A DNA stretch of 7,856 nucleotides from CAYMUC01 sp964471865 (GCA_964471865.1 CAYYHU010000059.1:1-7856), one strand, 5' to 3'. Positions 1 to 5,969 are shown, counted from the first letter of the stretch. A program made the numbers and translations. Notes: a model not told the origin generated them from the letters alone.

Positions 1-53
1 CCCTTGGTCGAACCCGTCACCAACACCCGCTTCCCCGCCAAACCCAAATCCAT
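1..53 (-). CDS. Short-chain dehydrogenase/reductase, N-terminal fragment (runs off left edge)
   Basis: Read on the minus strand from the ATG at 53, the frame gives MDLGLAGKRVLVTGSTKG before the window ends. This is the start of an SDR-family Rossmann fold: a short lead, a hydrophobic first beta strand (RVLVTG), then the beginning of the TGxxxGxG dinucleotide-binding loop (TGSTKG). The family oxidises or reduces alcohols and ketones with NAD(P)H; the substrate cannot be told from 18 residues. An AAGGGG stretch ends 6 nt before the ATG and can serve as ribosome binding site. The gene is divergent from the complete SDR at 194, so two SDRs flank one 140-bp promoter region. The rest of the protein, including the YxxxK active site, lies outside the window. 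Confidence 0.72.
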   Translation of the reverse strand, partial: MDLGLAGKRVLVTGSTK

Positions 54-101
54 GATGAGCCCCTTTTCACTCCGGCTGAACGACCTGAGGGTAATTGTTC
101 G

Positions 102-107
102 TATGAT
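102..107 (+). promoter_or_regulatory. Possible -10 box (TATGAT) for the plus-strand SDR gene
   Basis: The 140-bp divergent region 54-193 holds no gene. TATGAT at 102-107 is a near-consensus -10 hexamer and the region around it (GTAATTGTTCGTATGATCAG) is the most AT-rich part of the gap. I see no good -35 at 16-18 bp upstream. Initiation here would give a leader of about 80 nt before the ATG at 194. A weak match to the operator-like core seen elsewhere in the window (TAGTCGGATAC, 116-126, centred on 121) would sit just downstream of the start point. No clear promoter for the minus-strand SDR was recognised. Confidence 0.35.
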
Positions 108-183
108 CAGTTCCCTAGTCGGATACCGGTTCGATTCTGGGTCGGATCAGGTCCAAGTCCACCTGGCGTGGGCTCTCATCGCT

Positions 184-189
184 GGGAGG
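184..189 (+). promoter_or_regulatory. Ribosome binding site of the plus-strand SDR
   Basis: GGGAGG lies 4 nt before the ATG at 194 and is a strong Shine-Dalgarno match. It supports that start over in-frame alternatives, and contrasts with the genes at 2071 and 3529 (both strands), which have no such site. Confidence 0.7.
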
Positions 190-193
190 CATC

Positions 194-1009
194 ATGGGCG
201 AAGCACTCAAGGACACCGTCGTCGTCGTGACCGGAGCGAGCCGAGGCATCGGGCGGGGTGCCGCTGTGGCCTTTGGCGAACAAGGCGCCACCGTGGTCGT
301 CACCGGTCGGACCACCGGCGAAGGCGAGTTGACCATCGACACCACAGCCCGTCTCGTGAACGAGGCCGGTGGAACCGGAGTGGCGATTCAGGTCGATCAT
401 GGCGATGATGCCCAGATCGCGAACCTGTTCGAGCAGGTCGGCTCGCGCTTCGGCAAGATCGACGTCCTCGTCAACAACGTCTACAAGATTCCGAATCCTC
501 CGGCCTGGGGCGGGGGATTCTGGGATCACCCGATCTCGATCTGGGACGATCAGGTAGGCATCGGACTGCGCGCGCATTACGTCGCCTCCTGGCACGCCGC
601 CCCGTTGCTGTTCGCCGCCGGTGAGGGTGGAGCGATTCTCAACGTGTCCTCGCCGGGAGGTCAGAGCTATCACTTCTCGTCCTCGTATGGCGCCGGCAAG
701 GCCGGTCTCGATCGGTTGAGCGCCGATATGGCGATCGAACTGCGCCCCAAGGGAATCGCCTGCTGCTCGATCTATCCGGGCACCGTGGCCACCGAGTTCA
801 TCATGGAATGGTCCGGCAAGCGGGGTACCGACATGGACGGCGCCCAGACGCCCTTGGGTGTGGGACGGGCGATCGCCGCATTGGCCATGGCTCCCGATCT
901 GATGGAACGCTCCGGAACGATCCAGTGGGTCGAGGACCTCTCTGAGCAGTTCGATATCCGCGACGAACACGGACGCCTCGCTCCGCGTTACGCGAAGCGT
1001 CAAGCCTGA
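194..1009 (+). CDS. SDR family NAD(P)-dependent oxidoreductase, DHRS1-like
   Basis: A complete 271-residue classical SDR, soluble, with no signal or membrane segment. Seen in the sequence: the cofactor loop TGASRGIG at 13-20; VNN at 93-95, the NNAG position here reading NNVY; serines at 152-153 after the ILNVSS strand; and the catalytic Tyr165 and Lys169 (YGAGK). PGTVATE follows at 195-201. The WDDQ...GLRAHYV stretch (117-130) resembles the DHRS1 branch of SDRs, whose members reduce or oxidise small carbonyl and alcohol compounds. The substrate is unknown. The start is fixed by GGGAGG 4 nt upstream. The gene converges on the Rieske oxygenase, so it is not in its operon, but a role in handling an alcohol or aldehyde intermediate of the same pathway is plausible. 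Family call is secure; the DHRS1-like label is moderate. Confidence 0.93.
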   Translation: MGEALKDTVVVVTGASRGIGRGAAVAFGEQGATVVVTGRTTGEGELTIDTTARLVNEAGGTGVAIQVDHGDDAQIANLFEQVGSRFGKIDVLVNNVYKIPNPPAWGGGFWDHPISIWDDQVGIGLRAHYVASWHAAPLLFAAGEGGAILNVSSPGGQSYHFSSSYGAGKAGLDRLSADMAIELRPKGIACCSIYPGTVATEFIMEWSGKRGTDMDGAQTPLGVGRAIAALAMAPDLMERSGTIQWVEDLSEQFDIRDEHGRLAPRYAKRQA

Positions 1010-1018
1010 GAGTGACCA

Positions 1019-1043
1019 GCCTGGATCGCACCTGAGACCAGGC
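1019..1043. terminator. Weak inverted repeat between convergent genes
   Basis: The 72-bp gap between the convergent SDR and Rieske genes contains GCCTGG (1019-1024) and CCAGGC (1038-1043), a perfect 6-bp inverted repeat with a 13-nt loop. A smaller CGCC-GGGT-GGCG hairpin follows at 1058-1069. Neither has a U-tract, as is common in high-GC actinobacteria. The position suits bidirectional termination, but the stems are short. Confidence 0.28.
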
Positions 1044-1081
1044 GGGTACGACCCAGGCGCCGGGTGGCGTCGATGCTGCGA

Positions 1082-2071
1082 TCAGTCGGCCGAGAGCATC
1101 TCGGCCAATTGGCGGCGCCATTCGACCGAGCACTTATCGGCCTGCACGCTCGCCAGACTCGTCTGATCGAGTGGCAGAACCCCACGCACCTTCTCCAACA
1201 TCGCTTTGTCCTCGGCCCCGATCGCCATGTCCATGGCGATCGCTTCATCCGCCGGAGTGGAGAAGTCGTCATTACGCCACACCACGAAGGTGAAATACGA
1301 GGTCACATCGTCGATGGGCGCTCCCAGAAGCAACAAGATGTGTTCGAGTCCGGTGTCGTAGCTGATGGTCGAACGAACCGTGAAGGGCAGAGAAAAGCCC
1401 GTGGTCATCACCCGATGGACCCGGTCCTCGGTCTGGCCACTGGCCACGGTTCCCGCCGACTCGTTGTAGGCCATGACCTCGAAGGTGAAACCGTGGAAAC
1501 CATCGGGAAGCGGTCCCAGATCGAACTTGGGAACGAAGGGATCCTGCCCCTTGCCGAACGTTCCGGTATGCACGAACGGGAAGTGGGTCATATCGCAGAA
1601 GTTGTCCGTCATCCGCGTCACCGAGGTGTTCCAGACCTCGACGGGGGTGTTGATCCGCCGGAAACGTTCGTCCCGATCCCAGGGCATGTCGGCGATGGGT
1701 CGATCCGGCGTCTCGAGCGCCACCCAGATCAGGCCGTAACGCTCCTCGACGGGCAGAGTCGACAGATGCGCCTTGGGCGGCACCGGGACGCCGGGAGCAG
1801 AGGAAGGAACCGAGACACAGCGACCCGACTCACCAAACACCCACCCGTGATAGGGACAGGTGAGACAGCCGCGATCGGCCGTTCCCTCCGAGAGGGGGGC
1901 CTCGCGATGGCTGCAGCGATCAGGAGCCGCCACGATGGCGCCCGCGGGGTCTCGCCACAACACCAGATCCTCACCGAGAAGTCGCACGGCGACCGGACCA
2001 CCGACATCCGCGCAGCGGGCCACGGGATGCCAAGATCGCCTGAGTGCACCACGATCACACAGCGTCGTCAT
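1082..2071 (-). CDS. Rieske [2Fe-2S] oxygenase, VanA/dicamba-monooxygenase type
   Basis: A 329-residue Rieske non-heme iron oxygenase, the oxygenase component of a two- or three-part monooxygenase that uses O2 and electrons from a reductase to O- or N-demethylate or hydroxylate an aromatic or heterocyclic substrate. The N-terminal Rieske domain has CSH (Cys53, His55) and CPYHGW (Cys72, His75), with 16 residues between the pairs. The catalytic domain has the electron-bridging Asp160 and 2-His motif DMTHFPFVH (His163, His168). Asp288 in AEDKAMLE fits the third iron ligand, matching the NxxDxxH...H and EDK pattern of dicamba monooxygenase. Length is normal for this branch. No ferredoxin or reductase is nearby, so electrons must come from elsewhere. 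The ATG has no Shine-Dalgarno sequence and follows a TAGTCT box by 7 nt, suggesting a leaderless mRNA. The gene is divergent from the amidohydrolase, with only 20 bp between starts. The exact substrate is unknown. Confidence 0.93.
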   Translation of the reverse strand: MTTLCDRGALRRSWHPVARCADVGGPVAVRLLGEDLVLWRDPAGAIVAAPDRCSHREAPLSEGTADRGCLTCPYHGWVFGESGRCVSVPSSAPGVPVPPKAHLSTLPVEERYGLIWVALETPDRPIADMPWDRDERFRRINTPVEVWNTSVTRMTDNFCDMTHFPFVHTGTFGKGQDPFVPKFDLGPLPDGFHGFTFEVMAYNESAGTVASGQTEDRVHRVMTTGFSLPFTVRSTISYDTGLEHILLLLGAPIDDVTSYFTFVVWRNDDFSTPADEAIAMDMAIGAEDKAMLEKVRGVLPLDQTSLASVQADKCSVEWRRQLAEMLSAD

Positions 2072-2072
2072 C

Positions 2073-2085
2073 TTTGTCAGACTAA
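2073..2085. promoter_or_regulatory. Operator-like palindrome in the divergent Rieske/amidohydrolase promoter
   Basis: TTTGTC-A-GACTAA is a 13-bp imperfect inverted repeat (one arm mismatch) centred on 2079, filling most of the 20-bp gap between two divergent start codons. Its pattern TTNGTCNGACNAA is the same as in the palindrome at 3488-3502 and resembles the TNGTNNNACNA type of site known for GntR/FadR-family regulators. Placed here, a bound protein would cover the -10 region of the minus-strand gene and probably block both genes. The match is seen directly; the regulator family is inferred and no regulator gene is in the window. Confidence 0.5.
2079..2084 (-). promoter_or_regulatory. -10 box (TAGTCT) of the Rieske gene, probable leaderless start
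   Basis: On the minus strand TAGTCT (TANNNT) is followed by exactly 7 nt (GACAAAG) and then the ATG at 2071. That spacing puts transcription start at or next to the start codon, a common actinobacterial arrangement. There is no Shine-Dalgarno sequence. The same geometry recurs at 3516-3529 on the plus strand. No good -35 was recognised. Confidence 0.5.
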
Positions 2086-2091
2086 CAGACC

Positions 2092-3429
2092 ATGAGCGAG
2101 CTGATTGCCGGCCATACCGTCATCACGATGGACCCCGAACGCCGCGTCATCTCCGATGGGGCCGTGGTCGTGGAGGACTCGGTGATCCTCGCCGTGGGAC
2201 CCGAAAACGAGATGCGCTCGCGCTTCCCCACCGCCATCGACGCCGGTGCACCCCGAGGCCTGATCACCCCCGGTTACGTCAACGCACATCAACATCTCAC
2301 TGGCGATCATCTGGTGAGGTCCTGCATCCCTGACGCCATCACCTCACACGACGCGATCTTCGACTGGGCGGTTCCCACCCACAGCGCCCACCGCCCCGAG
2401 GACGATGAGCTCTCGGCCTCGCTGGCTTTGGCGGAGGCACTCATCAACGGGGTGACGACCACCGTCGAGGCGGGCACCGTGGCCCATCCCGATCGAGTAC
2501 GAGCTGCGGCTCATCGTGTCGGGGCGCGGATCACGCTGGGGAGATGGGGATGGGACGTCGCCGACGCGCCCTTCGCGGCGCCGGCACCCGAGACCCTGGC
2601 CCGTCAACGCGAGCTCGTGGAGGGCCTGCAAGGCGATCCCTTGGTGACGGGCTGGGTGACACTCGTGGGCCATGACCTCATGAGCGACGAACTCGTGGCT
2701 GGCGCCTCGGATCTGGCGCGTGAACTCGGGACTCACCTCACGTTCCATCTGTCACCCTCGACCTCTGATGCCGAGTCCTACCTCGCTCGAACCGGTCACC
2801 GCCCCGCAGTTCACCTCGACAACCTCGGGGTGTTGGGGTCCCATGTGGTGCTCGGTCACGGAGTTCACCTCGATGATCAGGAGCGAGAGATCCTCCTCGA
2901 ACGCGATACCGCGATCGCGTGTTGTCCGTGGGCCTATCTCCGTCTCGGACAGGGGCTGACGGTGGGTGGTCGCCATGGCGACTTTCGCCGCCGCGGCGGT
3001 CGCGTCGCGTTGGGATGCGATTCTGAGAATGCCGGCGATCTCATCGACATCTTGCGAGCCGCGGCTCTCTTTGCGGGTCTCGTTCGCGATCAGAGCATGG
3101 ATCCCTTTGCGTTCACCGCTGCTGATGCCCTCGCGATGGCCACCGTCGAAGGGGCGCGAGCCATTGGGATGGAGGACCGAGTCGGCTCGCTCGAGGTGGG
3201 TAAGCAGGCTGATCTCGTCATTCACGACACGAGGCGCATCGAGTGGATTCCTCGATCCTCCGATCCGGTTCTCCAGGTCCTGTGGGGCGCTGACGGTCGC
3301 AGTGTCGGCGACGTCATGGTTGCGGGGCGATGGGTCGTGAGGGATCGGCTGTGCACGGGAATCGATCTCGACGAGTTACGTGAGGCGGCTCGCGAACAGC
3401 ATCACCGGCTCACTAACCGCCAGCCCTGA
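2092..3429 (+). CDS. Amidohydrolase family protein, ATZ/TRZ (chlorohydrolase/deaminase) type, paralogue 1
   Basis: A 445-residue cytosolic metal-dependent hydrolase related to the TrzA/AtzA and cytosine/MTA-adenosine deaminase group, which remove amino groups or halide from N-heterocycles. An N-terminal beta-sandwich precedes HxH (His66, His68 in NAHQH). Further metal ligands fit His219 (TFHLSP), His256 (LGHGVH) and Asp310 (LGCD). The C-terminal part has GSLEVGKQADLV (365-376), the usual return of the beta-sandwich. Oddities: the catalytic glutamate of the family HxxE motif is Pro222, and the conserved HCP/HNP site reads CCP (Cys277). VEAGT (125-129) and GRWGWD (150-155) are shared with the second amidohydrolase at 5966-7357. 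The start is the first in-frame ATG after a stop codon 9 nt upstream; no ribosome site is visible. The substrate is unknown; activity may differ from typical deaminases. Confidence 0.9.
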   Translation: MSELIAGHTVITMDPERRVISDGAVVVEDSVILAVGPENEMRSRFPTAIDAGAPRGLITPGYVNAHQHLTGDHLVRSCIPDAITSHDAIFDWAVPTHSAHRPEDDELSASLALAEALINGVTTTVEAGTVAHPDRVRAAAHRVGARITLGRWGWDVADAPFAAPAPETLARQRELVEGLQGDPLVTGWVTLVGHDLMSDELVAGASDLARELGTHLTFHLSPSTSDAESYLARTGHRPAVHLDNLGVLGSHVVLGHGVHLDDQEREILLERDTAIACCPWAYLRLGQGLTVGGRHGDFRRRGGRVALGCDSENAGDLIDILRAAALFAGLVRDQSMDPFAFTAADALAMATVEGARAIGMEDRVGSLEVGKQADLVIHDTRRIEWIPRSSDPVLQVLWGADGRSVGDVMVAGRWVVRDRLCTGIDLDELREAAREQHHRLTNRQP

Positions 3430-3453
3430 GTGGGTCCGAACGTCGGGATCACA

Positions 3454-3474
3454 CCCGGTCCGGGGACCAGGTCC
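3454..3474. repeat. Two abutting 11-bp perfect palindromes
   Basis: In the 99-bp gap between the amidohydrolase and the first VOC gene, CCCGG-T-CCGGG (3454-3464) and GGACC-A-GGTCC (3464-3474) share one base and have centres exactly 10 bp apart, one helical turn. The single-base centres make them poor RNA hairpins, so a protein-binding role is more likely than termination, although a small GGTCC-GG-GGACC hairpin overlaps them. The function is unknown. Confidence 0.4.
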
Positions 3475-3487
3475 ATTCAGTAGGTCT

Positions 3488-3502
3488 GTTGGTCTGACCA
3501 AC
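3488..3502. promoter_or_regulatory. Perfect operator-like palindrome upstream of the VOC-VOC-SnoaL operon
   Basis: GTTGGTC-T-GACCAAC is a perfect 15-bp inverted repeat (7-bp arms, one central base) centred on 3495. The inner TGGTCNGACCA closely resembles sites described for FadR-subfamily GntR regulators. With transcription inferred to start at 3529 the site is centred near -34, overlapping the -35 region, so it could serve repression or activation. It shares the core TTNGTCNGACNAA with the element at 2073-2085. The palindrome is certain; the identity of the regulator is inferred. Confidence 0.6.
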
Positions 3503-3515
3503 CCTGTGGCCCTGC

Positions 3516-3521
3516 TACCGT
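3516..3521 (+). promoter_or_regulatory. -10 box (TACCGT) of the VOC-VOC-SnoaL operon, probable leaderless start
   Basis: TACCGT fits the actinobacterial TANNNT -10 pattern and is followed by 7 nt (GGAGCAC) and the ATG at 3529, so the mRNA would begin at or beside the start codon. A possible GTG start at 3520 would lie inside this box and is therefore disfavoured. The geometry is identical to that of the Rieske gene promoter. Confidence 0.5.
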
Positions 3522-3528
3522 GGAGCAC

Positions 3529-4020
3529 ATGTCGTACCCCAATGCGCTCATCTTCGTCGATATCCCCAGTGACGATCCGGAGGCCTCCGGTCGCTTCTAC
3601 GAGGAGGTGTTCGGCTGGACCGTCGAACCCCGCCCCGCTGGCGTGTTCCATCGCATCGTCCCTGGTGACGAGTTCCTCAACGATGACGGTTCCCGTTCCG
3701 GCGTCGGCAACCTCCATATGGGCATCCACAACGTGGCCAATGCCCGGCCCCATCCGGATCCGGCCGGAGCCGAGCCCCGGACGCTGGTCCAGGGTGGACG
3801 TACGCCGCGGATCTGGATCCTGGTCTCTGAGGACGATTCCCAGGAACGCATCCTGTCGACGGCTGAGCGCCTCGGCGCCACAGTTCTGTGGAAGGACCAC
3901 TACTGGGCCGAGTTCAACGGTTTCAACAGCGCGTTCCTCGATCCCTGGGGCAACACGTTCATTCTGTGGACCAAGGGTGGTGACAACCCCCAGATTCCGG
4001 CCGGGTGGACCAATGAGTGA
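3529..4020 (+). CDS. VOC (glyoxalase/bleomycin resistance/dioxygenase fold) protein 1
   Basis: A 163-residue cytosolic protein of the vicinal oxygen chelate superfamily, built of paired beta-alpha-beta-beta-beta modules. The first module begins NALIFVDIPSDDPEAS (5-20) and continues GRFYEEVFGW (21-30), a standard VOC signature. The last strand is FLDPWGNTFILW (136-147). At the position of the usual metal-binding glutamate (GNxxE) this protein has Ile145, so a classical metal site is incomplete; possible roles are ligand binding, a partner subunit, or catalysis with a different ligand set. The ATG at 3529 was chosen over GTG at 3520 because the latter overlaps the inferred -10 box. It is first in a three-gene run and its last 8 bp overlap the next gene, implying translational coupling. 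The substrate is unknown. Confidence 0.85.
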   Translation: MSYPNALIFVDIPSDDPEASGRFYEEVFGWTVEPRPAGVFHRIVPGDEFLNDDGSRSGVGNLHMGIHNVANARPHPDPAGAEPRTLVQGGRTPRIWILVSEDDSQERILSTAERLGATVLWKDHYWAEFNGFNSAFLDPWGNTFILWTKGGDNPQIPAGWTNE

Positions 4021-4498
4021 CACCGAGGCCCCCGCAGACGTCTACGCGCTGCATCCGCCGCAGATGCGATGGACTCACATCGCCCTGCCGGCTAGCGACA
4101 TCGACAAGATGATCGACTGGTACACCCGGTTCACTCCTCTCGAACTGCTCGATCGCCGCGAGGATCCCGATGGGTATGGCGCCTGGCTGGGACATCCCGA
4201 TCAGGCCGACAAACCGTTCATCCTCGTTTTGGTGGCGTTCTTCAGGGATCAGGACAAAGGCGCTCAGCCGATCATGGCGCCCTTCGCTCATATCGGTATC
4301 GAGGTGACGAGTCGCGCCGAGGTCGAAGAGATTGCACGTCGCGGCGAAGCCGAAGGGTGTCTCGCGTGGCCTCCCACCGACATGCCCCCGCCGATCGGCT
4401 ACATCTGCGCCCTCACCGACCCCGAGGGCAACATGATCGAGTTCTCCTACGACCAGGGTGTCTACGCCAAGGCTCAGGAGGTCTGGGGTCCGAAGTGA
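4013..4498 (+). CDS. VOC (glyoxalase/bleomycin resistance/dioxygenase fold) protein 2
   Basis: A 161-residue VOC-superfamily protein. Candidate metal ligands are all present: His22 in WTHIALPASD, His93 in FAHIGIEV and Glu143 in DPEGNMIEF, so unlike its upstream neighbour it could be a metal-dependent isomerase, lyase or extradiol-type enzyme. IDKMIDWYTRF (30-40) is the standard helix after the first strand. The frame stays open far upstream, but homology begins only here. The ATG lies within the end of the first VOC gene (8-bp overlap, ATGAGTGA), which fixes the start and indicates coupled translation, possibly to make equal amounts of two VOC subunits. The last 4 bp (GTGA) overlap the SnoaL-like gene. 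The residues are seen; the metal site and reaction are inferred. Confidence 0.87.
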   Translation: MSDTEAPADVYALHPPQMRWTHIALPASDIDKMIDWYTRFTPLELLDRREDPDGYGAWLGHPDQADKPFILVLVAFFRDQDKGAQPIMAPFAHIGIEVTSRAEVEEIARRGEAEGCLAWPPTDMPPPIGYICALTDPEGNMIEFSYDQGVYAKAQEVWGPK

Positions 4499-4902
4499 GC
4501 ACGTCGACATCCCCCGTCGCGATCTGTCTGAGCTATCTCGCGGCGTTCTCGACGGGGGATCCCGACACGGTTGCTCGACACGTCACCGAGGACTTCTCCA
4601 ACGAACATCTCGCCGCCTACGGCTCGGGATGTAGCGGGATCGAGGAGTATCGGCGCCGGCTCCCAGGGTTCTTGGCCTCGATGGTGGGCCTTCGCTACGA
4701 GGTTCGGGATCCCGATCGGGATGTGATCGCGCAAGATGACCGGGTGTGCATCGGCTACGTCCTGCATGCAACGGTCGAGGGCGTCGACGTGATGGTTCCC
4801 GGTGTCATGCGGTTCGAGGTTCGTGACGGCTTCATCGCTCGACGAATCGACTGTTGGGATTCGCTGGTGTTCCAACGCCAACTCGACGCCGCGTCCGGCT
4901 GA
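4495..4902 (+). CDS. SnoaL-like / NTF2-fold protein
   Basis: A 135-residue protein of the NTF2-like superfamily, SnoaL-like branch: small cone-shaped alpha+beta proteins that act as cyclases, isomerases, dehydratases or hydrolases on polycyclic and aromatic compounds. Seen here: an N-terminal helix with AAFSTGDPDTVARHVTEDF (16-34), the usual opening in which a short acidic turn precedes a helix, and a C-terminal strand pair MRFEVRDGFIARRIDCWD (105-122), typical of SnoaL-like folds. The start is the GTG in the 4-bp GTGA overlap with the preceding VOC gene; AGGAGGT lies 12 nt upstream, rather far for an ideal ribosome site. It is the last gene of the VOC-VOC-SnoaL operon and converges on the LLM gene 26 bp away. 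The catalytic residues and substrate are not identified. Confidence 0.85.
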   Translation: MSTSTSPVAICLSYLAAFSTGDPDTVARHVTEDFSNEHLAAYGSGCSGIEEYRRRLPGFLASMVGLRYEVRDPDRDVIAQDDRVCIGYVLHATVEGVDVMVPGVMRFEVRDGFIARRIDCWDSLVFQRQLDAASG

Positions 4903-4928
4903 GACCACCATCCGCGAGGCGGCTTCGG

Positions 4929-5969
4929 TCAGCGCAGCGCGTCGAGCACCGTGGCGAAGGATTCGATCGTCTCGCGTAGGCCCACAGCCATCGACTCCCG
5001 CATCGGGAAGGCCAAGTTCATCGACACGCTCGTGAAGCCGAGCCCGAGAATCTCACGCGTCGCTTCCAGGCATTCATCCGGAGTCCCCGCGATCGCGAAG
5101 GACCGAACCAGGTCCTCAGGGATCAACTCGTCGATCTCGGGATCGTCGACACGGTCGTGGTCGAAATACCAACCCGAGGATCGAGCCAGCGCACCCCGTA
5201 CCCGCTCGAGCCACGCTGGATCGAGATCGAGTTCCGGAGGCCGGATGAGATCCACGTAATGCGCCACATACCGCTTGACGCTGCGCCGGGCGAGATTCCC
5301 ATCGGGGGAACAACACAACGTCAGGCGGGGTGCGACCTCGAGAGAGTCGAGGTTCCGCCCGACGCGTCGAGCGCCCTCGGTGAGCCAGTCCCGATAGGTC
5401 TGAGCGATCGCCGGGGACAAGTATCGACCTCCGACGAGGGCGATATCGGCGATCTCACCGGCCAAACCCATGACGCCCGGACTGCGCGTACCGATCGAGA
5501 TCGGTACCGGTGACACGGGACCGACCATGCGGGATCGTCGTACGCTGATGGTGTCTCCGGCGAGGTCCACCTCCTCCCCTGCGAGCAGACCACGGATCAC
5601 GCTCACCGCCTCGCGTAACCGGGTGACGGGTGCCGACAGATCGAGGTCCAGCGCTTCGAGGCCCGCCCCGACCCCGAGACCGAGAAAGGCTCGCCCCTGG
5701 CTGACGTCCTGCAGCGTGGCCATGATCCCAGCAAGGACCGCGGGATGGCGCGATGACGGGTTGGTGACCATCGGTCCCAGATGGACCCTCTCGGTGGCCT
5801 GGGCGGCGAGTCCGAGCAGCACGAAGCAATCCGGCCAGAACACCACATCGGAGACGCCGAGACGATCGAAGCCGGCCTGTTCGACCAGCCTGGCCAAGTC
5901 GACGAACTCCTGCGCCGACATCCCCGGCGAGATCTCGGCTTCGATGTGGTTCAACATGGCCGGCGTCAC
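4929..5969 (-). CDS. LLM class flavin/F420-dependent oxidoreductase
   Basis: A 346-residue TIM-barrel enzyme of the luciferase-like monooxygenase superfamily, of the kind resembling F420-dependent methylene-tetrahydromethanopterin reductases. Seen: an early strand-helix with FVDLARLVEQAGFDRLGVSD; GPMVTNPSSRHP; GLGVGAGLEAL; and ISIGTRSPGVMGLAGEIADIAL, which aligns with the family PIYIGARGPKMLELAGEIADG block. AGTPDECLEATREI is the common C-terminal motif. F420 rather than FMN is suggested by resemblance only. The GTG at 5969 overlaps the stop of the upstream amidohydrolase by 4 bp (GTGA), as at 4495; an ATG at 5957 with GGTGA 8 nt before it would give 342 residues and is nearly as likely. The open frame extends to 6179 but that part is an out-of-frame reading of the amidohydrolase. 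The likely job is an oxidation or reduction step in the same pathway. Confidence 0.9.
   Translation of the reverse strand: MTPAMLNHIEAEISPGMSAQEFVDLARLVEQAGFDRLGVSDVVFWPDCFVLLGLAAQATERVHLGPMVTNPSSRHPAVLAGIMATLQDVSQGRAFLGLGVGAGLEALDLDLSAPVTRLREAVSVIRGLLAGEEVDLAGDTISVRRSRMVGPVSPVPISIGTRSPGVMGLAGEIADIALVGGRYLSPAIAQTYRDWLTEGARRVGRNLDSLEVAPRLTLCCSPDGNLARRSVKRYVAHYVDLIRPPELDLDPAWLERVRGALARSSGWYFDHDRVDDPEIDELIPEDLVRSFAIAGTPDECLEATREILGLGFTSVSMNLAFPMRESMAVGLRETIESFATVLDALR

Noticed and set aside
148..165. CAGGT-N8-ACCTG inverted repeat before the plus-strand SDR
   Set aside because: Arms of 5 bp are expected by chance in a region this size, and there is no second copy.
176..1003. Minus-strand open frame opposite the SDR gene
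   Set aside because: Composition is typical of an antisense reading and the plus strand has all SDR motifs.
1064..2095. Long plus-strand open frame opposite the Rieske gene
   Set aside because: It is the antisense shadow of a gene with complete Rieske and iron-binding motifs; the translation is His/Gly/Arg-rich and matches no family.
3520..3528. GTG start three codons upstream for VOC protein 1
   Set aside because: It lies inside the inferred TACCGT -10 box, and the ATG at 3529 has the leaderless spacing seen at the Rieske gene.
3380..4012. Long open frame upstream of the second VOC gene, which could suggest a 372-residue fusion protein
   Set aside because: The upstream part is an out-of-frame reading of the amidohydrolase end and of VOC protein 1; it is Arg/Ser/Pro-rich with no recognisable fold. 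Homology begins at the ATG at 4013.
4912..4922. CCGC-GAG-GCGG hairpin between the convergent SnoaL and LLM genes as a terminator
   Set aside because: A 4-bp stem with a 3-nt loop and no U-tract is too weak in GC-rich DNA to call, though the position would suit one.
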